Origin: Promethearchaeota archaeon
GTDB lineage: Archaea > Asgardarchaeota > Lokiarchaeia > Sigyniarchaeales > SOKP01
Length of the DNA: 64,000 nucleotides
Direction: 5' to 3'
NCBI GenBank assembly: GCA_019894975.1
Contig: JAGXNO010000017.1
Coordinates: 1 to 64,000 of the forward strand
This document shows, in pieces, positions 18,261 through 26,525 of this stretch (the stretch's first letter is position 1; each line of letters opens with the position of its first letter). The notes beneath the pieces are model-generated. The model had not been told where the DNA came from, did not search any database, and worked only from the letters and a program-made list of their open reading frames with translations. The translations under genes were made by a program, and so were the position numbers.

Positions 18261-18608
18261 TTAAGACAAGGTTTCAATTATATCGGCATCCCTTATATCT
18301 TTTAATTTCTCTTTATTAATGGTGGTGGCAATTGAGTTTATCTGGCGCAAAAGATTATTGACATCAATATTCTTGTTTTGTTTATAGTATTTAATATTAT
18401 TTTTTTTCTCAAAATATATAAGATTATTATCTACAAGAATGTTTAAATGCTTAGAGGTTGTTGATTGAGATCTATCTAATTTTTTTTTAATCTCCGATGC
18501 GGGCATCTCATTATCTTCTAAATAATCCAGAATCTCTAACCTGGTGGTATCCGCTAAAACTTTTAAGAACTCAACAATGGGTTTTTTAATCTTATCCTCT
18601 AAGCTCAT
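18261..18608 (-). CDS. ArsR-family winged-helix regulator
   Basis: 115 aa. EFLKVLADTTRLEILDYLED is the ArsR first helix, and IKKKLDRSQSTTSKHLNILVD is the helix-turn-helix. The beta wing is LIYFEKKNNIKYYKQ. No CVC or other metal-binding cysteine motif is present, so metal sensing is unlikely. It is the first gene of the minus-strand run ArsR-GTPase-kinase-regulator and may control it. It is divergent from the Lrp gene at 18805 across a 196-bp region with two inverted repeats. Confidence 0.85.
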   Translation of the reverse strand: MSLEDKIKKPIVEFLKVLADTTRLEILDYLEDNEMPASEIKKKLDRSQSTTSKHLNILVDNNLIYFEKKNNIKYYKQNKNIDVNNLLRQINSIATTINKEKLKDIRDADIIETLS

Positions 18609-18666
18609 CGATTCCCAAAATCATATTTTGTAAGAAGGTGTTTTTATAGCTTTTTAAAGCTTCTTT

Positions 18667-18690
18667 TAATGGATTATTAATGTTCCATTA
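18667..18690. promoter_or_regulatory. Inverted repeat, candidate operator
   Basis: Arms TAATGGA (18667-18673) and TCCATTA (18684-18690) are perfect complements with a 10-bp spacer, one helical turn centre to centre plus a little. It lies between the divergent ArsR and Lrp genes, 60 bp before the ArsR start. This is the geometry of a dimeric winged-helix site. Confidence 0.45.
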
Positions 18691-18710
18691 TTAATACGAA
18701 AACCACAAAG

Positions 18711-18759
18711 GTTTAAATATTATGTTATCGTAATATTCTTATATCGTGGTATCGCGATA
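18711..18759 (+). promoter_or_regulatory. TATA box and palindromic operator before the Lrp gene
   Basis: GTTTAAATA (about 18711-18719) is a good archaeal TATA box. About 30 bases later comes the perfect 10-bp palindrome TATCGCGATA (18750-18759), preceded by a half copy TATCG (18743-18747). TTATCG at 18725 pairs with CGATAA at 18755. The palindrome would lie just downstream of the transcription start, a typical repressor position, which suggests autoregulation. Confidence 0.5.
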
Positions 18760-18804
18760 AATGAATACTAATCCATCTTTTATTTTAAACGTAAGGAAAA
18801 GAAA

Positions 18805-19317
18805 ATGATAAGCGAAAAAATGGGAATTGACCAGATCGATTGTAGAATAATGGACTTAATTCAAAAAGCCCCAAACCTCACACATACTGAAATTGCTACT
18901 CATGTAAATCGCAGTCAGCCTACAGTAGGGATGCGAATTAAAAAGCTTGAGAATATAGGCGTTTTAAAGTATCAGGCAGGCATAAATATTAAAGTAGCAG
19001 ATCTTTGTTTTGCAAGGGCAGAAGTTCAAACTAAAAATCCTAGAGCAGCCATACAGATTGTAAAGGATTGTCCTTTCATGCTACAAGGTTTTCGGCTTTC
19101 TGGAAATTCAAATGTAAGTATTTTAATGGTTGGTTTAAGTTTTAAGGATATTGATCATATTGTTAATCGTCATTTCCGAAATGACCCAAATGTAACAAAT
19201 GTGCATATTGATATAATTGCTGATGTCGTAAATGATATGGTATTACCAATAGATTTAAACCTCGATTATGGGCAACTTCAGATAAATAGCTGTTGCTGTG
19301 GTAAATGTAATTGTTAA
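18805..19317 (+). CDS. Lrp/AsnC-family regulator with cysteine tail, paralog 1
   Basis: 170 aa. Winged helix at residues 5-65, with recognition helix NRSQPTVGMRIKKLE, followed by an alpha-beta RAM-like ligand domain (FARAEVQTKNPRAAI through NVTNVHIDIIADV). A conserved CPFM lies in the ligand domain. The protein ends in SCCCGKCNC, five cysteines in nine residues, likely to bind metal or an Fe-S cluster. Three more paralogs with cysteine tails lie within 5 kb. The palindrome in its promoter suggests autoregulation. Confidence 0.85.
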   Translation: MISEKMGIDQIDCRIMDLIQKAPNLTHTEIATHVNRSQPTVGMRIKKLENIGVLKYQAGINIKVADLCFARAEVQTKNPRAAIQIVKDCPFMLQGFRLSGNSNVSILMVGLSFKDIDHIVNRHFRNDPNVTNVHIDIIADVVNDMVLPIDLNLDYGQLQINSCCCGKCNC

Positions 19318-19346
19318 TTCTCTAACATTTTTATTCTAAATCAAGT

Positions 19347-19586
19347 TTAGTCTATAGTGATTGCTCTTAATTTACAAGCTGTAGTACAAATATGGCATTT
19401 TACACAGTTATCTTCATTATCTTCAACTACTATACATTTGGGTGTAGATTCTTTATTAATAACTTTATAGATACCTCTGAAGCAGGCTTCCTCACATGAG
19501 AATTCTTTGCATTGACTACACTTACTTATATCTATGTGATGAAACTTATAACTCTCTATATTACTTTGATTATCTGCTTCACTCAT
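19347..19586 (-). CDS. Small 2x[4Fe-4S]-type ferredoxin
   Basis: 79 aa. The first cluster motif is CSQCKEFSCEEAC (spacing CxxCx4CxxxC), and the second is CVKCHICTTACKLRAI (CxxCxxCxxxC). The first motif is atypical and resembles the 4Fe-4S domains of dehydrogenase beta subunits such as the HycB/CooF type. It is a soluble electron carrier with no redox partner adjacent. It is convergent with the first Lrp gene, whose cysteine tail might respond to the same redox or iron state. That last point is speculation. Confidence 0.8.
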   Translation of the reverse strand: MSEADNQSNIESYKFHHIDISKCSQCKEFSCEEACFRGIYKVINKESTPKCIVVEDNEDNCVKCHICTTACKLRAITID

Positions 19587-19698
19587 GATAATTACTCAAA
19601 TATACTCATCCTTTTATCTATTTAGTTTATACACTATAACAAAATATTTTAACTTTTACAGACAAATCTCTCTTACAAAAGGAATTTAAGAATGTTAA

Positions 19699-20367
19699 AT
19701 GACCCGTGAAAAATTTCCCGTTTTTAAAGTGCCTGAATTGATGAAGGGTATATTTTTATCAAGACCTAATAGATTTGTAGGAGAAATTGAATATGAAGGA
19801 AAGACTGAAACTGCCCATATTCATGATCCTGGCAGATTAACGGAATTGCTTACAAAGGGTGTTGAGGTTTTATTTACATATTCAAAGGGAAAATTAAAAT
19901 ATTATATAAAAGCAGTTCACACTGAGGACGAATGGGTTCTAATAGACACCGCCCTTCACTCTAAAATTGCTATAGAAGTTTTTAAGTTCTTACCAGAATT
20001 TTCTGATGTAAAGGAAATTAAAAAAGAAGTAAAAATTGGAAATAGTAGAATTGATTTTGTTCTTGATGGCATTCCTTTGGAAGTAAAGGGGGTCTCATTA
20101 GTTAGAGATAATATTGCTCTTTTTCCAGACGCTCCTACTGAACGTGGTGCAAGACACGTAAGAGAAATAATTGAAAATAATGGAATTATACTGCTTTTGG
20201 TCGTTCGACAAGCTAAAAGTTTTGGTCCAAATTGGGAGATGGATCCCAAATTTTCTAATAACCTAAGCGAAGCAAGAAAAAAGGGGATTCGAATTATTCC
20301 AGTTCAAATCAGCTTTGATGGTAGAACAATCTATTATGAGGGAAAAGTTCCATTATCAAGTTTTTAA
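19699..20367 (+). CDS. sfsA: SfsA family protein
   Basis: 222 aa, standard length. AHIHDPGRLTELL near the N-terminus and the nuclease-like core RIDFVLDGIPLEVKGVSLV (Asp and ExK) are the SfsA signatures. ALFPDAPTERGARHV follows, and FGPNWEMDP is near the end. The fold combines an OB-like N-terminal domain with a restriction-endonuclease-like domain. Members bind DNA, and the physiological role is unclear despite the name sugar fermentation stimulation. It ends 20 bp before the convergent Lrp paralog 2. Confidence 0.93.
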   Translation: MTREKFPVFKVPELMKGIFLSRPNRFVGEIEYEGKTETAHIHDPGRLTELLTKGVEVLFTYSKGKLKYYIKAVHTEDEWVLIDTALHSKIAIEVFKFLPEFSDVKEIKKEVKIGNSRIDFVLDGIPLEVKGVSLVRDNIALFPDAPTERGARHVREIIENNGIILLLVVRQAKSFGPNWEMDPKFSNNLSEARKKGIRIIPVQISFDGRTIYYEGKVPLSSF

Positions 20368-20386
20368 TAGGTAAGTTGATTGATAG

Positions 20387-20893
20387 CTAATATTTAATAT
20401 CTTCATTACACACAGGGCATATTTTCTGATGTTCAGAGTTTAAGTTTAATGGTAAAACTAAATCATCTGCAACATCAACAATAATCTCCATAGTGACATT
20501 TGTTATATCAAGATTATTTCTAAAATGGTAATTAATTACCTTATCAATATCTTTATAACTTACCCCTGTTATAATGATGCTAAGATTATGTTCTCCACTA
20601 AGTTTAAAACCATTTAACATAAAAGGGCAATTTTTAACAATTTCAAAAGCATTTGATGGATTATTTGTTTGAATATCAACTCGGGCAAAACAAAGATTGT
20701 CATTTTTAAGGGTAATTCCTGCCTGAAATTTCAAAACACCTAATTTTTGAAGCCTATTTAACCTCATCCCTACTGTTGGTTGACTACGATTAACAAGTTC
20801 AGCTATTTGAGCATGTGTGAGAGCAGGTTTTCTTTGGATTAAATCCATTATCATGCAATCAATATCATCTATACCCATTTTTTCACTTAACAT
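20387..20893 (-). CDS. Lrp/AsnC-family regulator with cysteine tail, paralog 2
   Basis: 168 aa, very similar to the protein at 18805: MLSEKMGIDDIDCMIMDLIQ, recognition helix NRSQPTVGMRLNRLQ, FARVDIQTNNPSNAF and NCPFMLNGFKLSGEHN. The tail ends in CPVCNEDIKY, so a CxxC pair replaces the CCCGKCNC of paralog 1. The near-identical recognition helix implies overlapping DNA targets. It is divergent from the decayed MFS gene at 21095, which it may once have regulated. Confidence 0.85.
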   Translation of the reverse strand: MLSEKMGIDDIDCMIMDLIQRKPALTHAQIAELVNRSQPTVGMRLNRLQKLGVLKFQAGITLKNDNLCFARVDIQTNNPSNAFEIVKNCPFMLNGFKLSGEHNLSIIITGVSYKDIDKVINYHFRNNLDITNVTMEIIVDVADDLVLPLNLNSEHQKICPVCNEDIKY

Positions 20894-21094
20894 CGTTTTT
20901 CACTTAATTCCCAAGCCTTAAAAAAAGTCGAGAAGTCACATATTAATTCTATTATTCTATAGATGGTAAATTAAAAACTAATAAAAATAAGATGGCAAAT
21001 TTTACTCCTTTTTATTACATTCTATTAAGCATTATTTTATATTCTAAACTATCTAACTTAAATTAAAGCTAAATACTATAACCATGATAAAATC

Positions 21095-22314
21095 ATGAAA
21101 ATTAAACTCACCAAGACTTATAAACCACTAATTTTAACTCTAATTTCAATTTCATTACTATTTTCACTGACAGTTTGGTTCTCTGCGAACGCCATAACTC
21201 CTCAATTAGTAACTCTATGGTCTCTTAATCAAGCAGATCTTGCCATTTTAAGTATAATATTAATTATTGGATTTGTATTAGGAGGATTTGTTTATTCGGT
21301 CCTAAATTTACCCGATTTAGTAAAACCCCGATATTTTTTAGTATTAATGCGTTTTTATCAGCGTTAGGGAATTTACGGGCTGCTTTCTCGCCAAATTTCT
21401 TGACTTTTACTATCTTCCGTTTTCTGACGGGTTTCTTTTTAGCAGGAGTATATCCAACATCAATGAAATTGATATCTTCTTGGTTTAAAAGGAATCGCGG
21501 GTTGGCAATAGGAATATTATTAGGGGCTTTAACTGCAGGATCAGGATTACCTTATATATTTAATATTACTGGGATCCCAAATTGGCGCATTTTATTGAGT
21601 TTATCTTCTCTCTTAGCATTCTTAGGTGCTATTATAATTTATCTCTTCATTCAAGAAGGACCTCATCTAGTACCAGGGGCATAATTTCATTTATCAAATT
21701 TAAAAGATATTTTCGGTAAAAAATCGGTGAGACTTGCTAATTATTCTTATTTTGGACATATGTGGGAGCTATATGCATTTTAGGTTTGGATTCCGAAGTT
21801 TTTGCAGGAAGTTCACTCCCGTACTAGTCCAGGAATAGATGTTAATATCTATTTTTCCTTGGGTACTTTTCTGATATTTATCAGTGGAGCAGCAGGGAAC
21901 ATGATTGGGGGAAAGATCGCGGATAAAATAGGGAGATCAAAGTTCAATATCATTATGTTAATAATTAGTGGTTCAAGTTCATTGATAATCGGTTTCTTCC
22001 TAAATAATGCTCTTCTGGCCCTTGTTATAGCAATTATTTGGGGGCTTACAGTGGTTCCAGATTCTCCCCAATATTCTGCTATGATTTCAGAATTATCAGA
22101 TCCTATATATATTGGAACTGCATTAGCTAAGCAAACCGCACTAGGTTTTGCTATTGCTAATATATCAATCTGGCTTTTACCTGTTATGGTTGATTTAATT
22201 GGTTGGACTTTTGGATTTACATTTTTAGTGCTTGGACCATTAGCCGGCATTATTTCTCTACTAAAACTAAGAAAAGATCCTGATTCTCAAAAAATTGCCC
22301 AAGGAAAGAAGTAA
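21095..22314 (+). pseudogene. Decayed MFS transporter
   Basis: Three reading-frame pieces form one major facilitator protein. 21095-21367 holds helices 1-2 (GFVLGGFVYSVLNLPDLVKP). One base is missing near 21344-21347, after which the frame resumes with LSALGNLRAAFSPNF. 21400-21684 holds the conserved FRFLTGFFLAGVYPTSMKL. The frame then meets TAA at 21682 and TAG at 21781, and continues to 22314 with GGKIADKIGRSKF. In the segment GHMWELYAF-stop-VW, the TAG replaces an expected Trp (TGG). One frameshift plus two stops makes a true pseudogene likely. It lies between Lrp paralogs. Confidence 0.88.
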
Positions 22315-22441
22315 CTTTAGTGAATTGTGTCTACACTCTGAAAGAAAGGCGACTAATTTTTTATAAATGAAACCACTTAAAATATAAGTCGCCATTATTT
22401 TTACATAATTAGAGTAATAAAATATTTCTTACAGATGTAAT

Positions 22442-22990
22442 ATGATATCAGAAAAATTAAAACTTGATGATATAGATAGGCAGATAATCTCCCTTGTACA
22501 AGAGAATCCAGCTCTCACACATACCGAAATTGCTACAAAAATAGATAGATCCCAACCTACGGTCGGTATGCGAATAAAAAAACTGGAAAAAAATGGTATT
22601 TTACAATTCCAACCCGGTATAAATTTCAAGAAAGTTGATTTACATTTAGCAACAGTTGAGGTGAAGACTAAAAATCCTAACCATATAATGGATATGGCTA
22701 AACACTGCCCATTTATGCTCAATGCTTTCAAACTTAGCGGAGAGCATAATCTTTGCATCCTTCTTGCCAGTTCTAAACTTCAAAAGCTTGATAATATTAT
22801 AAACTACCACTTCCGAAATAATCCAGACATTACAAACGTCTCAATGGAAATTGTAATTGACATAGCAAAAGATTTTATTTTACCGATTGATTTCGATTCA
22901 GAGGATCATGACCCTACGCTTGAGGATGGATGTGGTGAAAAGTGTAAGTACAGAATAGCCCAAGCAAAGGATATAGTTCCAAAAGCATAA
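22442..22990 (+). CDS. Lrp/AsnC-family regulator with cysteine tail, paralog 3
   Basis: 182 aa. MISEKLKLDDIDRQIISLVQ opens the winged helix. The recognition helix is DRSQPTVGMRIKKLE. The ligand domain keeps HCPFMLNAFKLSGEHN. The tail contains DGCGEKCKYRIAQ, a CxxxC pair. It shares most of its sequence with the paralogs at 18805 and 20387. It stands directly downstream of the MFS pseudogene on the same strand with a 127-bp gap, and may have been its regulator. Confidence 0.85.
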   Translation: MISEKLKLDDIDRQIISLVQENPALTHTEIATKIDRSQPTVGMRIKKLEKNGILQFQPGINFKKVDLHLATVEVKTKNPNHIMDMAKHCPFMLNAFKLSGEHNLCILLASSKLQKLDNIINYHFRNNPDITNVSMEIVIDIAKDFILPIDFDSEDHDPTLEDGCGEKCKYRIAQAKDIVPKA

Positions 22991-23137
22991 TTAGATCTTC
23001 TTTTTCTTTAAATATTTCCCTTATAAACCTTATTTCTTTAAAGAATGTACCTTTTAAAATTATTCTTTTATATAAAATAGAACTCTAAAAATAATTTGAG
23101 TGTTATACTTAAGACAATAAAAAAATAAGACTAATAT

Positions 23138-23707
23138 TTATTCGTCCTCTTCTTCTTGTTTGAATTTGAATTTTGGTAGATCTTCTACCATATTACAACC
23201 AGGTCCACAATATCTTCCATCAAAATTCTCAATCTGAAAATCTATGGGGACAACAAAATCATGGATGCTTTCTATTAAAATATTAGTCTTTACATTAATG
23301 ACATTCTTATCCCGTCTAAAGCATAAATCAATCAGTTTTTCAATAGTCTGCAAATCTGATGCCGCGATAAAGGCAAGAACGTTAAATTCGCCAGATATTT
23401 TGAAAGCGTGATTAATAAATGGGCAACCCTCAATCTTTTTGACGATTTGCTCTACGTCTTTGGTCGATATGTACACGATGGCAACCTTGATATCAACCTT
23501 TTTTATATTGAACCCAACTATTTTTGTAAGCAGATTTTTTCTTTCTAGCTTTATAATTCGAGCACCTACAGCAGGCTGAGATTTTTCAATTTCTTTCGCT
23601 ATATCGGAATGTGTGATGTCTGGATCTTTTTCGATCATTTCAATAATTTTTTTGTCGGATTCGTCTATTCCAAGCAAGTCGTTAAAACTCTTCTTTTTCA
23701 TATCCAT
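23138..23707 (-). CDS. Lrp/AsnC-family regulator with cysteine tail, paralog 4 (divergent)
   Basis: 189 aa, the most diverged of the four: recognition helix EKSQPAVGARIIKLERK, ligand domain with GCPFINHAFKISGEFN, and tail YCGPGCNMVEDL followed by a very acidic end. The retained CPF motif and a Cys pair (CGPGC) in the tail indicate that the cysteines are a group feature and not chance. It is transcribed leftward toward paralog 3. Its own upstream region (23708-24057) is long and AT-rich. Confidence 0.83.
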   Translation of the reverse strand: MDMKKKSFNDLLGIDESDKKIIEMIEKDPDITHSDIAKEIEKSQPAVGARIIKLERKNLLTKIVGFNIKKVDIKVAIVYISTKDVEQIVKKIEGCPFINHAFKISGEFNVLAFIAASDLQTIEKLIDLCFRRDKNVINVKTNILIESIHDFVVPIDFQIENFDGRYCGPGCNMVEDLPKFKFKQEEEDE

Positions 23708-24057
23708 TTTTCCTTACTTTCCATTCAAATAATTACTAGCAAAAACACTTCGTTCCACATATTTATCTAAAAATAATGATAATATAAACTTATTTTTAAT
23801 AAACGAAAACACTAAAATTAAAACTCTTATTAATGATAAACTTAATTAGTGAAACTTTTTTAACTTATAACTTTCAAGGATTAAAACTGACTAAATTAAG
23901 GGATTCTTTTTTACAATAATCTAAAGTTCATAGTAAAAATTTTTAAATCTTTAGAAGGTAATAGTACAGAAGATTGATTTGAATAATATTTAAATATCAT
24001 TAAGAATGATTGTTATTTTATATTATGAAAATTCACGTAGAAAAGGAGAATTCTAAC
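23708..24057. other. Non-coding region between divergent Lrp paralog 4 and DUF362 genes
   Basis: 350 bp, very AT-rich, with no frame of note. TATTTAAATAT at about 23988-23998 and TTTTTAAATC near 23940 are plausible TATA boxes for the rightward gene, and AAGGAG at 24043-24048 is its ribosome site. No convincing palindrome was found. Confidence 0.5.
24043..24048 (+). promoter_or_regulatory. Shine-Dalgarno fixing the DUF362 gene start
   Basis: AAGGAG sits 9 bases before ATG 24058. The same frame is open from TTG 24010 and ATG 24025, but neither has a comparable site, so ATG 24058 is the likely start. Confidence 0.6.
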
Positions 24058-26436
24058 ATGAAAAATCAAAATATATTAAACTTTAATTCTCCCTTAGGAA
24101 GACAGGAGAGCGATTCTTCTGGTTCTCCAATTGGGGTTGTAAGGATGGATGTTAGCAAATCATACAACGGTGTTGGTGAATTGCTTCAGAAATATATTAA
24201 CGATTCCGATCAAGAAAGTTGGAACAAGATAAAAAGCAAAATTGATTATAATTACAATAATCTCGACTATGCTCTAAATTTCTTGGAGCAATCGACATCA
24301 TTTATCCATCAGATAAAGGAAAAAGTTGGAAAGGGTCAGAAACTTTTATTTAAACCTAATACTGTAAGCCCTACGTGTATTGACTCACAGACACATGGAC
24401 CTTCTTTCGGGAGCAATGTTTGTACAGATTGGGCATTTATTGCTGCGTTGATGAGATGGTTTCATGAAAAAGCAGGAATAAGTTATTACAGGATGATGCT
24501 TGGTGAGGCTGCTACTGCTCTCACTTCAGCAGCTAATGGATTTTCAAGGAATAACCCAGAGGAGAAGGTTATAACTCCTGAAGCAGTTCTCGAGGGAAAA
24601 TCAGGTGATTTTTATGGTGGTTGGGGTTTCTATTTTGCTCGTAAATATCTTTTAGAATCAATAAACGAAGGTGATAGTGAAAATCCTCTTAATGGGCATG
24701 AAGAAAGCATTAAAGGCATTTATTTACCTCCAGGCCATGTTTCCGATAAATTAATGGTTTATGATTTGAATCGTATTTATGACGATCCAGATAAGGGGAG
24801 GGAATGTGAAATACCAGATGGAGTGAATTATAAATCAATTACTCTTCATAAGGTTATAATCGGTGGTAATTCAGATGATCCAAAGGATATGAAAGCTTAC
24901 CCCGGAAGTATTATAATTAATGTCCCCAAGTTTAAAGTTCATGCTATTGCTCTATTCACGAACATCATAAAAAATTTAGGTATAGGTCTTTATCCTATGC
25001 AATATGCAAGTAAGGGGGATTATAAATGGGATTACGCTGGACCCCACAATACAACTATCGTCGGTATGAAATCATATATTCCACACCAAGTTTGGGTTTC
25101 AGATATAGACTGGACAAATTCCCTACCCAAGAAAGACACTGAAGGTGATTATATCATAAAAAAAACCGGTGGAATTATAGCTACAATGGTTGATATCATT
25201 AAAGCAGTGATCAATCAGGGCATCTTAATGTTTCATATAGTTGATGGCATTGAAGCTATTAACGTTGATCATCAAGGGGGTGGTTTAAGAACTGCAGAAG
25301 GTATGGTATTTGCGGGTTTAGATCCTGTTGCAACCGATCTCTTGTACGCTCGTTACATGTTTTCTAATGTTCCCCTCAAGGAGTCTCTTGAAGTTAAGTT
25401 AGAAGGAGGGACTGCTGATGGTTTTCCTCAAAAAGTTCCCATAGCCATACGGGATGGAAATAGTATTATAACAGATCAGGAATACGATTGCCCACTTTCT
25501 CGAGATTTTACATTTGAACGCGCAGAAAAAAGAGGATTAGGACAAAGAAGTTATCATGTTAGAGGTCATGATACTTTAACCGATTCTCCTATAATATCTC
25601 TAAAAGGACATTTAGGTTCGGTAAAAAATGACAATTTTTCAGATATAGTAACCAAATCTCTTTTCTATGATACTTTTAAGGTAGCTTGGGATCTACAGCG
25701 AACTGCTTTTAGCTATTTGGCTGTTGTAGATGAATTGGAAGGTACAAACTTAATGGAAGAATTTCTTCAGTTTTTTGATGAAGACAATGATGGTGTGGTC
25801 ACTTACGAGGAATTTGGAAAAAAAGGATCAACAACTTATACTCTCCATTTAGCTGCGAACATGGTCTCTTCGTCAGGTAAAGATAGATTGAGTATTTTAA
25901 AAGAATATTTTAAGATGATGAGTTCGATGTATAGATTCAGAGATAAACAGAATAATCCTGGTAATCACGATATAATGGCGGAAAGATCACTTAATACTGC
26001 CTTAAGCATTGCGTTAGGAATTTCTCGATTGGCTATAGACATTCCAGATCCTCTCACTCCGGGGGTTATCTATGGTAAAGGGAAATGGCCAAGTTTTAAA
26101 ATCACACAATATGTTGCAACTGGCAACTTGATTTATGGTTATGAATTCCCGTTTTCAATCGCTTTCCCTAGTCTTTATGGTAATGCTCTGTTTTACGCTG
26201 ACTTAACTCAGAATGGAGGACAATATGCTGATCCTATTCAACCGGACCTTCAAGCGGTTAATAAATATGTTTCTGATGTGACGAAAGGTGAGATTAAACC
26301 CCTGGACTTTGTTCTTTACGTACCCTCAGAATTTAGTACACTAGCAGGGGTAAAGGTTCCAAATCTTGAGATAACTGATGATCCTATGAGAATGTTCACT
26401 GCAAGTTTTCAAAATAGTGAGGAGATCTGGTCATAA
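24058..26436 (+). CDS. DUF362-type iron-sulfur-less protein with an EF-hand
   Basis: 792 aa from ATG 24058. The central part resembles DUF362: IIINVPKFKVHAIALFTNIIKNLG, quoted from VPKFKVHA, then HNTTIVG, HIVDGIEAINVDHQGGG and GLDPVATDLLYARYMF. The cysteine clusters of ferredoxin-fused DUF362 proteins are absent. Near residue 590 there is a textbook EF-hand loop, DEDNDGVVTYEEF, with all acidic ligand positions filled, so calcium binding is likely. There is no clear signal peptide or membrane helix. The biochemical role of DUF362 is not settled. The EF-hand in the C-terminal part is unusual. Confidence 0.7.
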   Translation: MKNQNILNFNSPLGRQESDSSGSPIGVVRMDVSKSYNGVGELLQKYINDSDQESWNKIKSKIDYNYNNLDYALNFLEQSTSFIHQIKEKVGKGQKLLFKPNTVSPTCIDSQTHGPSFGSNVCTDWAFIAALMRWFHEKAGISYYRMMLGEAATALTSAANGFSRNNPEEKVITPEAVLEGKSGDFYGGWGFYFARKYLLESINEGDSENPLNGHEESIKGIYLPPGHVSDKLMVYDLNRIYDDPDKGRECEIPDGVNYKSITLHKVIIGGNSDDPKDMKAYPGSIIINVPKFKVHAIALFTNIIKNLGIGLYPMQYASKGDYKWDYAGPHNTTIVGMKSYIPHQVWVSDIDWTNSLPKKDTEGDYIIKKTGGIIATMVDIIKAVINQGILMFHIVDGIEAINVDHQGGGLRTAEGMVFAGLDPVATDLLYARYMFSNVPLKESLEVKLEGGTADGFPQKVPIAIRDGNSIITDQEYDCPLSRDFTFERAEKRGLGQRSYHVRGHDTLTDSPIISLKGHLGSVKNDNFSDIVTKSLFYDTFKVAWDLQRTAFSYLAVVDELEGTNLMEEFLQFFDEDNDGVVTYEEFGKKGSTTYTLHLAANMVSSSGKDRLSILKEYFKMMSSMYRFRDKQNNPGNHDIMAERSLNTALSIALGISRLAIDIPDPLTPGVIYGKGKWPSFKITQYVATGNLIYGYEFPFSIAFPSLYGNALFYADLTQNGGQYADPIQPDLQAVNKYVSDVTKGEIKPLDFVLYVPSEFSTLAGVKVPNLEITDDPMRMFTASFQNSEEIWS

Positions 26437-26525
26437 ACTTAGAAAATAAGAGGGTGTTCAATCTTTAAGAGAATGTAATAAGTAAAATTAATGAAAATTT
26501 CATTTTTTCTTTTGTGATTGTGTTA

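Noticed and set aside
21682..21783. Stop-codon readthrough or recoding (e.g. pyrrolysine at TAG) in the MFS gene
   Set aside because: The same gene also has a TAA and an upstream frameshift, and the TAG replaces Trp, so decay is simpler.
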